From the NCBI RefSeq assembly GCF_000002865.3, contig NW_001865040.1, forward strand, positions 432,905-496,904: DNA of 64,000 bases, given 5' to 3'. Source of the DNA: Monosiga brevicollis MX1 (taxonomy: Eukaryota; Opisthokonta; Choanoflagellata; Craspedida; Salpingoecidae). The notes under the pieces were generated by a model that saw only the letters and a list, made by a program, of their open reading frames with translations, ran no database searches and was not told where the DNA came from. Positions 24,401 to 35,990 of the stretch are shown in pieces (the first letter of the stretch is position 1; each line of letters opens with the position of its first letter). The position numbers were made by a program, and so were the translations under genes.

Positions 24401-25779
24401 CGCGCTCACTTAACGAGGCCAACATTGACACCAGAGCATCTCGCGATGATTCGACGGGTTGTTTGATGCACAGAGAGCGCATGTAGTTGAAGAGCACGTC
24501 CAGGTGACGACCGCGCCGTGCGTGCAAACCAGCCAAGGCCACGAAAGAGCGACCGGCGTTGGGGTGAACGCGTGCTGCGAGCTGCATGCACAAAGCGATT
24601 AAATGAGCCATTGCACGAAAACGTGCAATCACGGTTATGAGCAAGTGTACAGCTCAGGCCAAGGGTGGCAGGTTTGGGATGACGAGCACACGCCATACCG
24701 AGTACAGAACTTCTGCGTGTTGCTGCAAAGTCTCAACGGAAGGGGCCTCAGCGTCGACGGGCAGCGTCAGGACTGCCCGATAGCGCGCGACGTCTGCCAT
24801 GGCCAGCAGCAGCTCATGGTAAACCAACAGGGCAGCCTGCATGCTGGGAGCTGAAGCACCGCGGCCACCAAGCCATGTATGATGAGCAAGGCCGTGTCGG
24901 TGCAAGCGACCTTTATCCTGGCGGGGTCGAGGCACGTCTGCCACACGCGATCGTCGCATCAAACGCAAGGACTGGCGCGCAGCAGCTTCCCAATGGATGG
25001 CGGCTTCGCTCAGCAAGCCGCGAATGGCAACTAAATGGAACAGCAATACCACACAGCCCATGAAAACCAAAGGTCCGTTTCCGGTCAGAGGCGAACGAGG
25101 TGGAGCTGCGTTGAAAAGCAGGACGGGCTCATGATCAACAATGGTATTTTGACCAACGTTGAAAGCTCAAGATACGCGACGCGTGCTGGCGGAACCAGTC
25201 GACGGCCACATGGACTGAGTGCCGCCACAGCGACCGGATGAGCCGGACAGCCCCGTCGCCCATCAGCAAAGGTAGAGCCTTGAGCACAGCATGAAGCAGT
25301 CTGGTTTGCCACAGGCAGAACAAAAAGACATGTACAGTGAGGCCGGCAGAACAGAGTAACGACGCAGTCCAGACTTTGAACCAGCGCCACAACGTCGCGC
25401 CTACCACCAAAACCTACCTGGGACGACGTTGCGTCTGTAGCTCGATGAGCTCCTCAAACAGCTCGATGACAGCTTCGTTGGTCTCAGCTGCGTCGGCTGA
25501 CGCATCGACATGCTTTTTGAGCCGCTTGAGCAGGGTCTGTATCTCAGTCTCAAATTGCTTGACTGCCAAAGTTATGCGGCCAGCCATGTCAGCGTGGCCT
25601 GCCCCCGTCGTTGTTAGTTCCATCGGGCGACTGGGAGCTCGTGCGCGGGCTGGACCCGTCTGGGAGCGCGATGTACTTTGACGCGCATGTCGACGATCTG
25701 ATGGCCGTTGCGACGCCGTCCTGGCTTCCACGGACACGTTGAGCATGCCTCCTCGACCTGCCATCTTTCCACATGCCAA
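21458..25779 (-). CDS. SMG5/SMG6-type nonsense-mediated decay factor with intact PIN nuclease
   Basis: A multi-exon gene. The N-terminal exon (from 25779) is basic and then helical. The middle (~25.05-23.7 kb) is an EST1-like 14-3-3/TPR region: EAAIHWEAAARQSLRL, LLAMADVARYRAVLTL, and the hallmark VHPNAGRSFVALAGLHARRG plus LDVLFNYMRSL. An acidic run of Asp/Glu follows in the 23338-21458 frame. The C-terminal PIN domain reads LLVLDTNVLLED, then across an intron (donor gtaacg) VLSELEGMAQ, NNDAVIL and IVTGDRNLQLRSRA. Asp, Glu, Asp and Asp are all present, so the nuclease looks active, as in SMG6 and unlike SMG5. It likely cleaves nonsense transcripts bound by UPF1. The long SMG6 N-terminus with exon-junction motifs is not seen. 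Confidence 0.85.
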
Positions 25780-26090
25780 CCCAGGTACGCTCTGCCCCTA
25801 AGCCAGGCCACCCCTGGCACCCTCTTGCCGCGGAACTGGACTTGTCCTCGTCGGGCAAAAAGGAGCAAAACGAGACCACCGCTGTGGAAGCGTGACATTG
25901 ATCACACATTCTAGTTAGTAGAGATGGCATGAGACGAGTTTTTGTAGTTGTTTCTTCACTTCTTGCAGAATATTTGCTTCTTACCATTAGTATTATGCGA
26001 TACTTTATGGTGGTTTAATTAGAGTTGGTGAAGATGTTTCATTTTTTCTCTTTTGACTCTCTCGTGTGTGTTTTTGTTGTGATCTCCAAG
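25780..26090. promoter_or_regulatory. Divergent 5' region of SMG-like gene and carboxylesterase
   Basis: A 311-base spacer between two ATGs facing outward. The esterase side is A/T-richer (25910-26040), with TATTATGCGATAC and TTTAATTAG words. It is called regulatory from position only. Confidence 0.4.
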
Positions 26091-28983
26091 ATGTTGCCGC
26101 CGCCGCGTCAGTGTGGGGTGCTACTGCTCTTCTTGGCCGCCGTTGTGGCTCAGGGCATGGCCGCCACAACCGAGGTGGAGATTGAGTATGGTCGGATCAA
26201 GGGTGATTATGAGCCAGAGTACAAGTTGACCGGCTACTACGGCGTCCCATTCGCTAGCCCGCCCGTGGGAGACTTGCGTCTCCGCCCGCCGGTGCCCCCG
26301 CAAGCCTGGAACAAGACGAAGGATTGCACCATTGATCGCTTCTTCCACGTATGCCCCGGGCTGCCGCATCTTGGAATGGATGGGCCAAAAGACAGCCGAC
26401 TCGCACTGACTCGACTCCAACATCGCGTCCGTCGCTCTTTGTATACGTGCTCGGCTTGCCCCCTTCTCAGGTCTGCCCGCAATTTCACTTCTCCAAGAAG
26501 GAGTACTACGGCAATGAGGATTGTCTCTACGCTAACATCTACGTGCCCGAGGTGAGTGCATGGTCTGGGACCCTGTGACATGGGTGCAAGATCTATCAGG
26601 CTAAAATCCTACCATACCGCTACTACTTGTGCTGTGGATGTCCCCTCCCCACCCACAGGAAGCCGACAACCAGACCCTGCCTGTCATGTTCTGGATCTAT
26701 GGCGGCGGCTATTCCATGGGCGACGGTTATGAATTTGGCTGGTACCGTGGCAAGCACATCGCTGCCTCTCGCCGCGTCATTGTTGTTGAGTTCAACTACC
26801 GCTTAGGTCAGACCCTGCCCCTTAGCCGGTGCTTTGTCCAGCGCCAGCTTACTTTGCTGCTCGCCCCGTCATCCCGTTGTCCTGTGTAGGAGCTCTGGGC
26901 TTTTTGGCGCACCCGGTGAGGAGGCTGCAACCTGGCAGGCGTTACCTATGGCTCGAATAGCAGCTTGCTTTTCTGATCTTGTCAATCCTTTTCGCCCATC
27001 CTGCCATTCTTCTGCACGATGCTTGCTCTCCAGGATCTCAAGAGCGAGGCTGGCGGCACAACGGGCAACTATGGTGTGCAGGACCAGGTGGCCGCCCTTG
27101 GCTTTACGAACCGGTTGGTCGCTGCCATATAGCATCACGTGCGTGTTCCACAATCCGTCGCTTCACTCACGATTCCTGGCGTGTCCGTGCCACCCTCCAG
27201 CAATATCGCAGCGTTTAACGGTGATCCCAAGTCCATCACCATCTTTGGCGAATCGGCTGGTGCAATCAGGTGACTCACGATGGTTTCAAGCACAAGACTT
27301 TTGAACCCTGAGCATATCCGTTACTACGGATTCCACAAACTGCCGTGGGTGCCCCTCATACCCTCCAACATCCTGTAGCGTCTGCTGGCACTTGACAAAT
27401 CCCTCCTCGCAAGGTCTCTTTTCCGCTGCCATCATGGAGAGCGGCAGCTGCTCCACTGCCGAGTTCTTTATCAGCCAACAACGAGGTTCGCTTTCATCCT
27501 GCAACTAACTTGGTCTGGTGCAGTACTCTTGGCGCTTTTGAGTATTCACTTTGCAACCTGCACTTTTTATCACGCGCCCGTTTCGTGCCGATAGCCTATG
27601 AGTTTGGCCAGGAGCAAATCAAGGCTGCTGGCTGTGATCCGAATGCCAAAGACGTGCTGACGTGCCTGCGCAGCTTGGACGCCTTCAAGTTCTTCATGAA
27701 GAAGGACGACTGGCCGACCAACACAACACGACCTCCGCTCGCGCCCGTCATGCCCTGGGGTCCTACCATTGATGGGTCCAAACTTGGCACGCCTGCTCGC
27801 CCCATCGAGATGATGCGTGCAGGTGACTTTGCCCACGTTCCTCTGATCATTGGAACCAACCGCGATGAGGTATGCAGATGCCGCGGGACTTTGGAAGCAT
27901 TCTGTCCACCCGTTCTCTGCCCGGTACAGTCTGACGCGCCGTCTTTGCTCTGCAGGGCTCCTTGTTCATGATTGCTATTCCCGAAATCGTCCCAGGCAAG
28001 TACCAACGCTGCAAAAGGCAGGCGCGAATGCGTGGCCGAATGCCTTCTTCTGTAGGGGGCTGACTGCCTGACATGAACTGAAACCTAGGGGTGAAGCTTC
28101 CAATGTCCGACGAAGACTTTTACACAGTGCTTCAACATTTTTACAACGACTCCACAGCCACCGCCATCACCGATCGCTATCCTGAAGCCAACTACAAGTG
28201 CGACATTGCTTTGGACCACCTCTCTCTCTCTCTCTCTCTCTCTGACTTTCAACGTATGCTCATGATGCGTGCTGTGTGTTCAGAAACAACGACGATCGCA
28301 TGGCCCATATCTTGCGTGACTTTTTCTTCATGTGCCCGAGCCGGTACGTCAGGCCAAGCAGTAGCGCTCAGACTTGCCCAGCTGTCCTGATTCAAAGTGC
28401 TGACAGGACCTCACGCGCTATGGATGGAAATGTTGATGCGTGTCAAAAAAAATAGTGCTGCCGCTGGCGTGTTGGCGAGCCACAACGTGTCCTCGTACCT
28501 TTATCAGTTCAACATGAAACTGCCCAACTGGGTTGACTATGACGCCTTGGGCAACTATCACACGTCCGAGCTCAGCTTTGTGTTTGACAACCAGTGGCCG
28601 CCACTTTTGCACACCTTTGGCGAGAAGGAGAAACGCCTCGCTGCCACCTTTGGCCTCTACTGGACCAACATGGCCAAGCATGGTGACCCCAACCATGACT
28701 TGACAAAGGATCAGGCTGTCTGGACTCCGTAAGTACTAAAAAAGCGAGTTGGGGTCAGCTCGCGGGCGATGGGCTCTGATGCTTGGCAGTCAATGGGTCC
28801 AATTCTTCCAAGCTCTATTCACGGCTTACCCGTTTGTGCGTCGCCTCTTGCTTGGTTCCTAGATTCTCCATGGCCACCCAGCCCTTTATGAATATGGATG
28901 TGCCTACCTATTTGGGCAACAACCTCAACTCGGACACTTGTGACTTTTGGGACGTGCACTACACCAAGTACTATTTTCAGTAG
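26091..28983 (+). CDS. Secreted type-B carboxylesterase/cholinesterase family protein
   Basis: The first exons are 26091-26348, 26471-26551, 26659-26806, 26890-26915 and 27033 to about 27111; at least five more follow. A signal peptide is visible (LLLFLAAVVAQGMA). Family blocks in order: YYGVPFASPPVGDLRLRPP, NEDCLYANIYVPE, VMFWIYGGGYSMG, GNYGVQDQVAALGF, NIAAFNGDPKSITIFGESAG (catalytic Ser), GLFSAAIMESGSC, GTNRDEGSLFM (catalytic acid) and YHTSELSFVFDNQWPP (catalytic His). The full triad is present, so it should be an active ester hydrolase at the surface or in the endomembrane system; the substrate is unknown. An intron near 28218-28243 holds a CT repeat. An upstream in-frame ATG at 26034 would add a hydrophobic stretch. 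The last exon borders are approximate. Confidence 0.88.
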
Positions 28984-29351
28984 TTTAATAAGACTGTGGA
29001 GCATGCTTGTGATTTTTCATGACTTTGCCTCTTCCCGTTTTTGTTTGGGTTCTTTCCATGCAAGGGTTTGCTTCGTGGCCAGCAGCCGGCGGCTAGCTTG
29101 CCAAAGACAAACTCGGCTTGCTCCTTCGTCCGTTGCTGCTTGCCTGACATGCAATCCCATTCTTGCACTTTCATTCTGAACCTCAAAGACAATCATGATG
29201 TTGAAAAGGATCATACAAGCAAACCCACAAACCCTGTCACACTTTTTTTCGGTTTTTCTTCATTTTCAAGAGTCTGGGGATTTTTGGTTTTGGTCAGCAG
29301 TTGACGAGGGGCTGGTGGTGGTGGGCGTGGTGTCGCTCAGGACTAGACGGC
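28984..29351. other. Short intergenic region, esterase 3' end and MVB12 5' end
   Basis: A 368-base spacer between two plus-strand genes. T-rich words occur near 29240-29275. No gene or clear promoter element is seen. Confidence 0.45.
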
Positions 29352-30928
29352 ATGGATTTTATCGTCGACGTGGGCATCATCCGGGCGAAGGTGCGTCAGC
29401 GCTAAAGTCAAGGATTCATGCCCCACAATCTCGTACTTGCCGGCCTCACTGCCCATGCCGCTCGGCCCTGCGGGACAGGAGGAGGCGTTGCCTGCCGGCT
29501 GGGAACGCTTGCAGTACACGATCGGTGGCCATGACGCCAATCTCAACGTGGGCTTTCCCCTAGCTGCCAAACTGTTTGTCTGCTTCCAGCGTGGCCGTGG
29601 ACCACAAGAGGTGAGGTGCCTCCAGGTGAAAATTGGCGGAACGGTCGGGGACGTGTCGAGCAGCACCTCACAGCGCTGGTGCGCGTATCACGGCTGTCAG
29701 CACCCGCTGATCATCACCGAAATAGGCGTTGTCGAAGTGGGTCGCGATGCCGTACCCCCTGGCTGCCGCGTCATCTCTCGCACCATTACAGGTCTGACGA
29801 ATGACCACGTCGGTGCCTGCCACCCTGACCCTCACTTGTACGCCGCCCTCTTGCTCATTGGGGTACTCTTGGGTAACGAACGAACTGTTCGTAGACAAGA
29901 CCGCAAACCTCAATCAGGGAAGCGGTGGCTCCAAGCTTCATCTTTATGTGCGCTCGGCCCCTCGATCACAGGTATGATTGTGTGTCCTTTGCTTGCCAGA
30001 ATCCCGTTTGTGCACCGGACCTCAACCAGCGTGCATGGCTGAACATGAAGACCGAACAAGGCCTCTTGAATCTTGCGGTGGTGCGCCCGCGCAAGGGTGA
30101 GCAAGCACCGGCTGGCTGGCAGGTGATTGATAAGTGAGTTTTGTTCGTGTCATCATCATCATCATATCACACCTTGTTCTTTTTTTTTTTTTTTTTTTTT
30201 TTTTGTTTTCTTCTTCACCTTTTCCCGCCACCTGTGTCTGATGCGCCGTGCACACGCTTTTCCACCTTGTCTTTTTCAGAGATTTGAACAAGGGTTCAAT
30301 AGGAGAAGAAGTGCGACTCGCGTACGAGCTGGCTCGCATGATTCCCTTTCAAGCTCAAGCTCAAGCCGGGGCTGGGCCAACTCCAACACAAACCCCGACC
30401 ATGTTTCAGTCTGGGTCAATCGCTCATCAACATCAGCATGCCCCAGCACCTGCCCCATACACAGCACGCTTGCCCCCTGCAAGCGCAACTGCGCGCTCCA
30501 AGACAGCCACAACCCCGGCTCGCAAAGGTGTGAATTTATGCACCGGTCCCACACCCTCGACGCCCGATCGCCTTGATCTTGTTTGGGTAATGTGCTTTTG
30601 GCTGTCTACGGCTTTGACTCACCATGCATGACGGGGGACCTTTCTTTGTCGTCACCCGTCACCTGCTAGTGAGTCTTTTGGTGGGTGTACCCATTCAGTT
30701 GGCTATAGATATGCAGCTAAATGCCAGCCTGATTCACGCGTGTCAAATGCGTGAGCATGTGCCGTCAGCGGCCGATGTAGAAAGCAAGGTGGGGGGTACT
30801 GGCTGGTTTTGTCTCAAGCATTGCTGTCGTCCAGCTGACCATGTCTTTTTTCCTTGGGTTGAATATGTTCGCAGTTTGCATATGATTTTACAAAGGAGCT
30901 GCGAGTTTTAGCAGACTCTGCAGCTTGA
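29352..30928 (+). CDS. MVB12-like ESCRT-I subunit (MABP + UMA domains)
   Basis: Exons 29352-29390, 29479-29610, 29701-29791, 29895-29971, 30000-30133, 30280-30527, ~30619-30668, 30699-30788 and 30875-30928. The MABP domain has three repeated blocks: LPAGWERLQYTIGGHDANLN, PPGCRVISRTIT..ANLNQGSGGSKLHLYV and APAGWQVIDKDLNKGS. A Gln/Ala/Pro-rich linker follows. The C-terminus resembles the UMA domain: DGGPFFVV, then SAADVESK|FAYDFTKELRVL. MABP plus UMA defines MVB12A/B, the ESCRT-I subunit that sorts ubiquitinated cargo into multivesicular bodies; MABP binds acidic membranes. The ~30619 exon has no AG acceptor in front of it, see findings. Intron 5 contains a run of about 24 T (30181-30204). Confidence 0.78.
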
Positions 30929-31370
30929 TCATCCACGACTTGCTGTCCTCGCGCTTTGAGCAAATACCCAAGATCCAGGATCCAACCTGACGATGCAAGC
31001 ACTTTGGTCGACCACCTTTCTGCTCATGCTGTTGTGAAGCCAAGCATCAAGTCTTGCTTGTACATAATTTTCTGATGTGAGGGTTGTTGATGAGTGTGTT
31101 TCATTTTCGTGGTTCTGCCAGTTACTCGTCGAAGCTACGCACAACGTCGCTGCACTGTTGCGACCACAAATGTGTACTCTTTTAGACAATCACCACTGGC
31201 TCGTCAATTCATTTGATTATGAAGCAACGTACACACAATCCAAAGGAAACAATCAAGGTACGACGACAAAACACACCACCAAGACAAGCATGTGGCGATG
31301 CAGCAAGGATGCCGCAAGTTTACGTACACGACACGTTTCGCACAAACGCCACAGGAGCTGGTTGATACGC
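30929..31370. other. Convergent intergenic region
   Basis: About 440 bases between the MVB12-like stop and the furthest 3' exon of the RRM gene. Nothing beyond short open frames is seen. Confidence 0.45.
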
Positions 31371-32388
31371 TCAATCACGACGAGCCTCACCACGAGATTC
31401 ACCATCATCACGACCCTCAGAGCTACCACAAGGAAAGGGGTAGTCAGACACATGGGATGAGGCAGAAAAAAAAAAAAAAAAGAAAGAACAAAGAGAGAAC
31501 ATAGAAGTTCAAACACAAAAAGGGCAAGACAAACAACCGGCTTTCCGTGCAGGACCCAGGGAGGGGGCTTACCGTGGTGCCGAGCTGCGGTAGTCATCTC
31601 CACCACTGCGATCACGATCACCACCATAGCTGCCACCACGGCCTCCATCACGGTCGCCATAGCCACCACGACCGCCATCGCCATAGCCACCACGACCACC
31701 GTCGCGGTCACCACCGTAGCCTCCACGGTCACCGCCGTAGCCACCACGGTCGCCACCGTAGCCGCCCTGGCCGCCGTAGCCACCTCCGTAGCCACCCTGG
31801 CCGCCGTAGCCACCGCCGTAGCCGCCCTGGCCACCGTAGCCGCCACCGTAGCCGCCCTGGCCACCGTAGCCGCCACCATAGCCGCCGCCGTAGCCGCCAC
31901 GGCCACCGCCGCCACCACCACGGGGAGCGCCACGAGCACGGGCAAAGTTCACCTGGATGCGACGACCCATAAAGTCCTGCCTGCAACACAGCAAGGATTG
32001 ACACCAATGAGTGTCAAAATGATGGTAGGTGAGGAGAATGCAGCACGGACGCACTCGTTCAGCTGGGCAATGGCGTCGTCAGCACTGCGCTGCTCCTCAA
32101 AGGTCACGAAACCAAAACCACGAGGACGCTGCGACTCGCGATCCACGGGAAGGTAGACGTCCTTGATGGGACCAAACTTGGAGAACTCCTCACGCAAATC
32201 TTCCGAGCGCGTCTATAGGAAACAGTTTGTTGTGATGATATGAGGTTCTGGCGAGCCCCGAGCTGCTCGTCAAAAGCACGTACCGAGTAGTCGAGGTTGC
32301 CAATGTAAAGCTTGAAGCCACCATCACGGCCGCCACCGCCGCCACCGGAACGTGCACCGCCATCTTGGGGAGCTCCGTAGTCGGACAT
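31371..32388 (-). CDS. RRM glycine-rich RNA-binding protein with two possible C-termini
   Basis: Exons 32388-32284, 32212-32055 and 31980 onward. The RRM begins FKLYIGNLDYS (RNP2) and continues RSEDLREEFSKFGPIKDVYL and RPRGFGFVTFEE (RNP1). Exon 3 completes it (DFMGRRIQVNFARARG) and then encodes ~100 residues of repeated GGYGG, GGQGGYGG and GGYGGDR units, typical of FUS/hnRNP-like or SR-like phase-separating proteins. The first stop is at 31571-31569, giving 224 residues. That stop sits inside a gtaagc donor; splicing 31572-31423 to an acceptor before 31422 adds SEGRDDGESRGEARRD, stop at 31371, for 240 residues. Likely nuclear, in splicing or mRNA handling. Confidence 0.88.
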
Positions 32389-33501
32389 GATTGGGATTCG
32401 CGAAGGAAGAGAAGGGGCAGGGGCCGGTCAAAAAAAAAAGGGAAGCTATTGACCAGGAGCACCGCAATAGCAACATCAATCGACCGCCACGAGCGGAAAG
32501 TACAAGAATAGCGAGCTGACGCAAGGATTGCCCTCGCAGACCCGCGAGGGCAAAGAAAGACAGGAGCAAATGTGGAAGTGGGAATGGAGAGGCATGAATG
32601 GGGAGAAAAAGGAAACATGGTCGTCGAGGGATCCCAACAAGATGGCTGGCCACCACGGCACCAGGGACTCGGCTCTGTACAAACGCCCGTGAAGGGGTTT
32701 GAGAGTCATGAACTGACACGGTACCCAGGGGCACGAGAGATCGATGAAGGGACGAGAGCAGGATTTTGGGATCTCGAATCCATCGGACAGTCGACCATCA
32801 AGGCCCTCATCACCGAGCCAAGACTGGTTCAAGGCTCAGCAGGTCTCGAGAATCCCTCCATTCAACATCAGATCGTTCACATCAAAGCTGGCACCTCATG
32901 GCTGGTAACACTGCCATCTCCGCTGCCATCGAGTCCCCCCCATCAGCGTTGTTGTTTCAATCATGCCGTCGCGGTTGTGCAAGGCAGCATCGAGCCAGTC
33001 ACCATCTGCTGCATCAGCGGCATCACCCGAGAGCACGCAGGCAGAGGAGGCTAGGCAAGACCCAGAGAACAGCGCTCGCCCATTTGTGTATTCATGTTTT
33101 TGTTTCAAGTGCCGTATTGGATGGATGTACACCATTCTCGCTGCGCTTGGAGGCAAGCTAAGACCAAGCGGATGGCGGGTGGCCAAAGCAAGGACATTGC
33201 CCTTGCCCATTTCCCGTCATGATCGAGCGTGTGCACGGAAGAGGAGCACAAAAAATCATCAAAACAGCCCGCAGCGTGCAAAAGGGTCAAGCGAAAGGCG
33301 CGTACGTTCGGTCAGCGAACTTGTCGCTGCCACTGAAGTTCGAAAGGTTCGAAGGGAAAAATGCAATCACCGCTTTCTGCTTTGCAAATTGATGTCAACA
33401 GGTGGCAAGACTTTGTAAAATTGTGAATTGGTTGAACGTGTTTTTTGGGCTCATATTGATAGTTTGATTCATGAGTATTATCCGGCGTCGTGCAACGTTT
33501 T
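32389..33501. other. Intergenic region, no gene seen
   Basis: About 1.1 kb upstream of the RRM gene and downstream of the J-like gene. A 160-codon plus-strand frame at 32572-33054 has no recognisable domain and is probably chance. The stretch holds the RRM gene promoter. Confidence 0.45.
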
Positions 33502-34455
33502 CTATGGGGTTGGAGTGGTTTCTGCTTGGGAGGACGAGGGTGTGTTGGTCCCCGCAGTAGCCGCAGCAGCATCTGTCGCGGTGGCTCTTGCCTTGGCCGC
33601 AGCAGCACACGCTTGATCGTACGCCAGGCGGGTATTGTCTGCGCGGCAAGGAGGTAAAATCAAAGTCGGGTAAGAAGAGAAATCAGGCACAGTGGGTGGG
33701 TGTTGGCCAGATGGGTGTTGGGGTAGTAAAGCTGAGCGGGGACACACAGTTGCGGAGAACGCGATAGGCATCTTGCACGCGTGCGTTAATGCAGGCACCC
33801 TCTGCCCATAGTAGCCGTCGGAAGGCGTTCCGGATCTCATTGGTGGTGGCAAGGCCAGCACGATCGGACAATCCCAAGGCGCCGTAATGGCCCTCTGAGT
33901 CAGGATGCAAGTGGCCAAAGGCCTAAGGAGGAGGGTAAATATGTCCGTCCCATGCGCACATGCTTGGAATCAGGCTGATGTAGCCATGCACCACGGCTTG
34001 GCAGGAAATGCCATGCACCGAGGCCCCAGCGAGAACCAAACAGACAGCCATGATGCGGGCGAACCTTCAGAGCGTGCTTGTCATTGGCAACGGCCTGCTC
34101 TTCGACATGAGCATGGTGCAAAATCAAGTACTCGTTTTCCTTCTATTGCATCCGACCCAAGGAGATAAGCATATGAGCCACACGGCACTCCAACTCAAGC
34201 CCCTCGGCGAGAACCTGGAAAAAGCAGACTAACCGCATCTGGTGCCAGCTCAGACTGACGGCGACTAGCAGCCAATTGTTCCGTCTGCGCCACGTGTGCG
34301 CGATGCGACGGGAGCCACCGAGCAACAGCGCCAGATATGGCAGCAGGTAGGCCAGCGGCGAATGCAATAAACTACGATGGTGATGCATCACAATCAAGCA
34401 ATGAAGAAGCCTTTTGCCCAGAATCGAGGCGAGCAGTCGGGGGTGGCATTGGTCT

Positions 34456-34489
<34 letters not shown>

Positions 34490-35990
34490 CTCTTTTGGCT
34501 TCTTTTTTTTTCCTAAAGTCGTACCGTTGGCTCCGGGAAGATGGACGCGGCGAGAGCGCCGGAGACAATGCCAGCGGCTGTACCAGAAATGGCAGAAGAA
34601 TACACCTGTCCATTTGGTGTGCGCACGCATCCACGTGAGACACAACGGGGCTTTGAACCCAGGGTGCCAGCCAAACGCAGCAGACAGGCAGAACAATTTG
34701 TCCTGGAAGAAATGGAAGAGATACGAGGTCAAAGCTACACAACGGTGGATTGTGGCACACACCTTTTCACCGCCCACCTCGCCGGTCACGCCGTTGACAA
34801 AGACGCGCACGGCATTTTTGCCGACTTGAGCATGGAAGATAAACGCCGGCAGGTAGACGGTCGTGACGTTGCTGTCCAGAATGACCGTATTGATCTTGAT
34901 ATTCTCTACTCGCAGCGCATGATCATACTGCGCCAGCATGCATCTCTCAGCCATGGCGAGCTCGGCAGCTTCTACCCGAGTCCGGGCCAGCTCCCAGGCA
35001 AAAGTGGGAAACATTTCAAAAGGCAGCACGACGGGAATCTCAGAATCCAGACTGGCAGTTGCTGACGTGGGAATTGAAGGACTGGTCCCAGCTTCCGTGG
35101 CTTCATATGAGGCATTGGTTGTCTCGGGCTCTGAGGACTTGGCTGCCAGGACGGCTGGCGGTTGCAAATGCTTGGCAGAGTGAAAGGCTTCGGCGGTGGC
35201 AGCATAGCTGCCCTTGACAGCTTGGACGTATTGTCGTCGGAAGCGAAAGCCAGCGTAGACTTGCATGTCATGTGTGCTACCATCATAAGTCGAGATGCCC
35301 GCGTCAAGCCACCCGTTGATGGAACGAAGCTCCTCGGCATCCCGGGGTTCATAGACCTGTTTCTCAGCATCAAAGACAGCTCGCTTGCGACGCTGTACCA
35401 CGTCCCCTTGGAATCGACTGTGTGCCTGGTGGGAGTGATGACACCAACGCCATCGTGAGCCAGCTATCTCATCGAGACCCGATTCACATGCCATGTCATC
35501 ACGGGGTGGAAGGGTGGGGTCCACAGTACGCAGACAGCGGCACGTTCCACAGAGCGGTTGGGTCGGAACCTTAAGAGACCCGACCAGGAGATGAGTAACA
35601 AGATGTACCTTGACGTTAAAAACGTAGAACGGCAGGTATGCTACCTCGGGCTCGGCAGCCTGCAGTTGCCGCACCCAGCTTTGCGAAGCCAACGCAGGAA
35701 TCCATGCTTTGAGAGCCTGTAGGCAGCGCATCGGAACATGGTGAGGTGCCGGTGGTAGCGACATGCGGACCAAAGAGCAAGTGATGATGAGAGCGAGCAC
35801 ACGCAGGAAACAGAAAGACCTAGAATACCTGTTTTGCCTCTTCCTTGGTTATCGCAAAAGGCACGGCCCGTGGCTGAGCCGCAGCCAGCTGCACGTGACG
35901 AGTCGCCGAGACGGTGCGAGGCCCGAGCCAACGACCCAGCATCCCCAGGGGCGCATGGCTCGCCACTGGCCGGACCAGCAGTGCTGCCAT
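33502..35990 (-). CDS. Predicted mitochondrial membrane protein with degenerate J domain
   Basis: It starts at 35990 with a mitochondrial-type presequence (MAALLVRPVASHAPLGMLGR, basic, no acids). Exon 1 ends near AITKEEAKQ and joins ALKAWIPALASQSWV..VAYLPFYVFNV, a pattern I associate with bacterial membrane proteins reading YLPFWTFDA. The central part includes VYLPAFIFHAQVGKNAVRV and VNGVTGEVGGEK, followed by a hydrophobic Gly/Ala-rich helix (AAGIVSGALAASIF, ~34.58-34.53 kb). The C-terminal exon (~33.92-33.75 kb) shows a J-like domain (GALGLSDRAGLATTNEIRNAFRR, ARVQDAYRVLRN|YNTRLAYDQ) lacking HPD between helices II and III. An Ala/Thr-rich tail follows. Exact function unknown; a role beside mitochondrial Hsp70, as for HPD-less PAM16, is conceivable. 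Middle exon borders are approximate. Confidence 0.62.

Noticed and set aside
31547-31972. 141-codon His/Arg-rich plus-strand frame
   Set aside because: Antisense of the glycine-rich RGG repeat region of the RRM gene.
32572-33054. 160-codon plus-strand frame between the RRM and J-like genes
   Set aside because: No domain, no neighbouring exon, probably chance in the RRM gene's 5' region.
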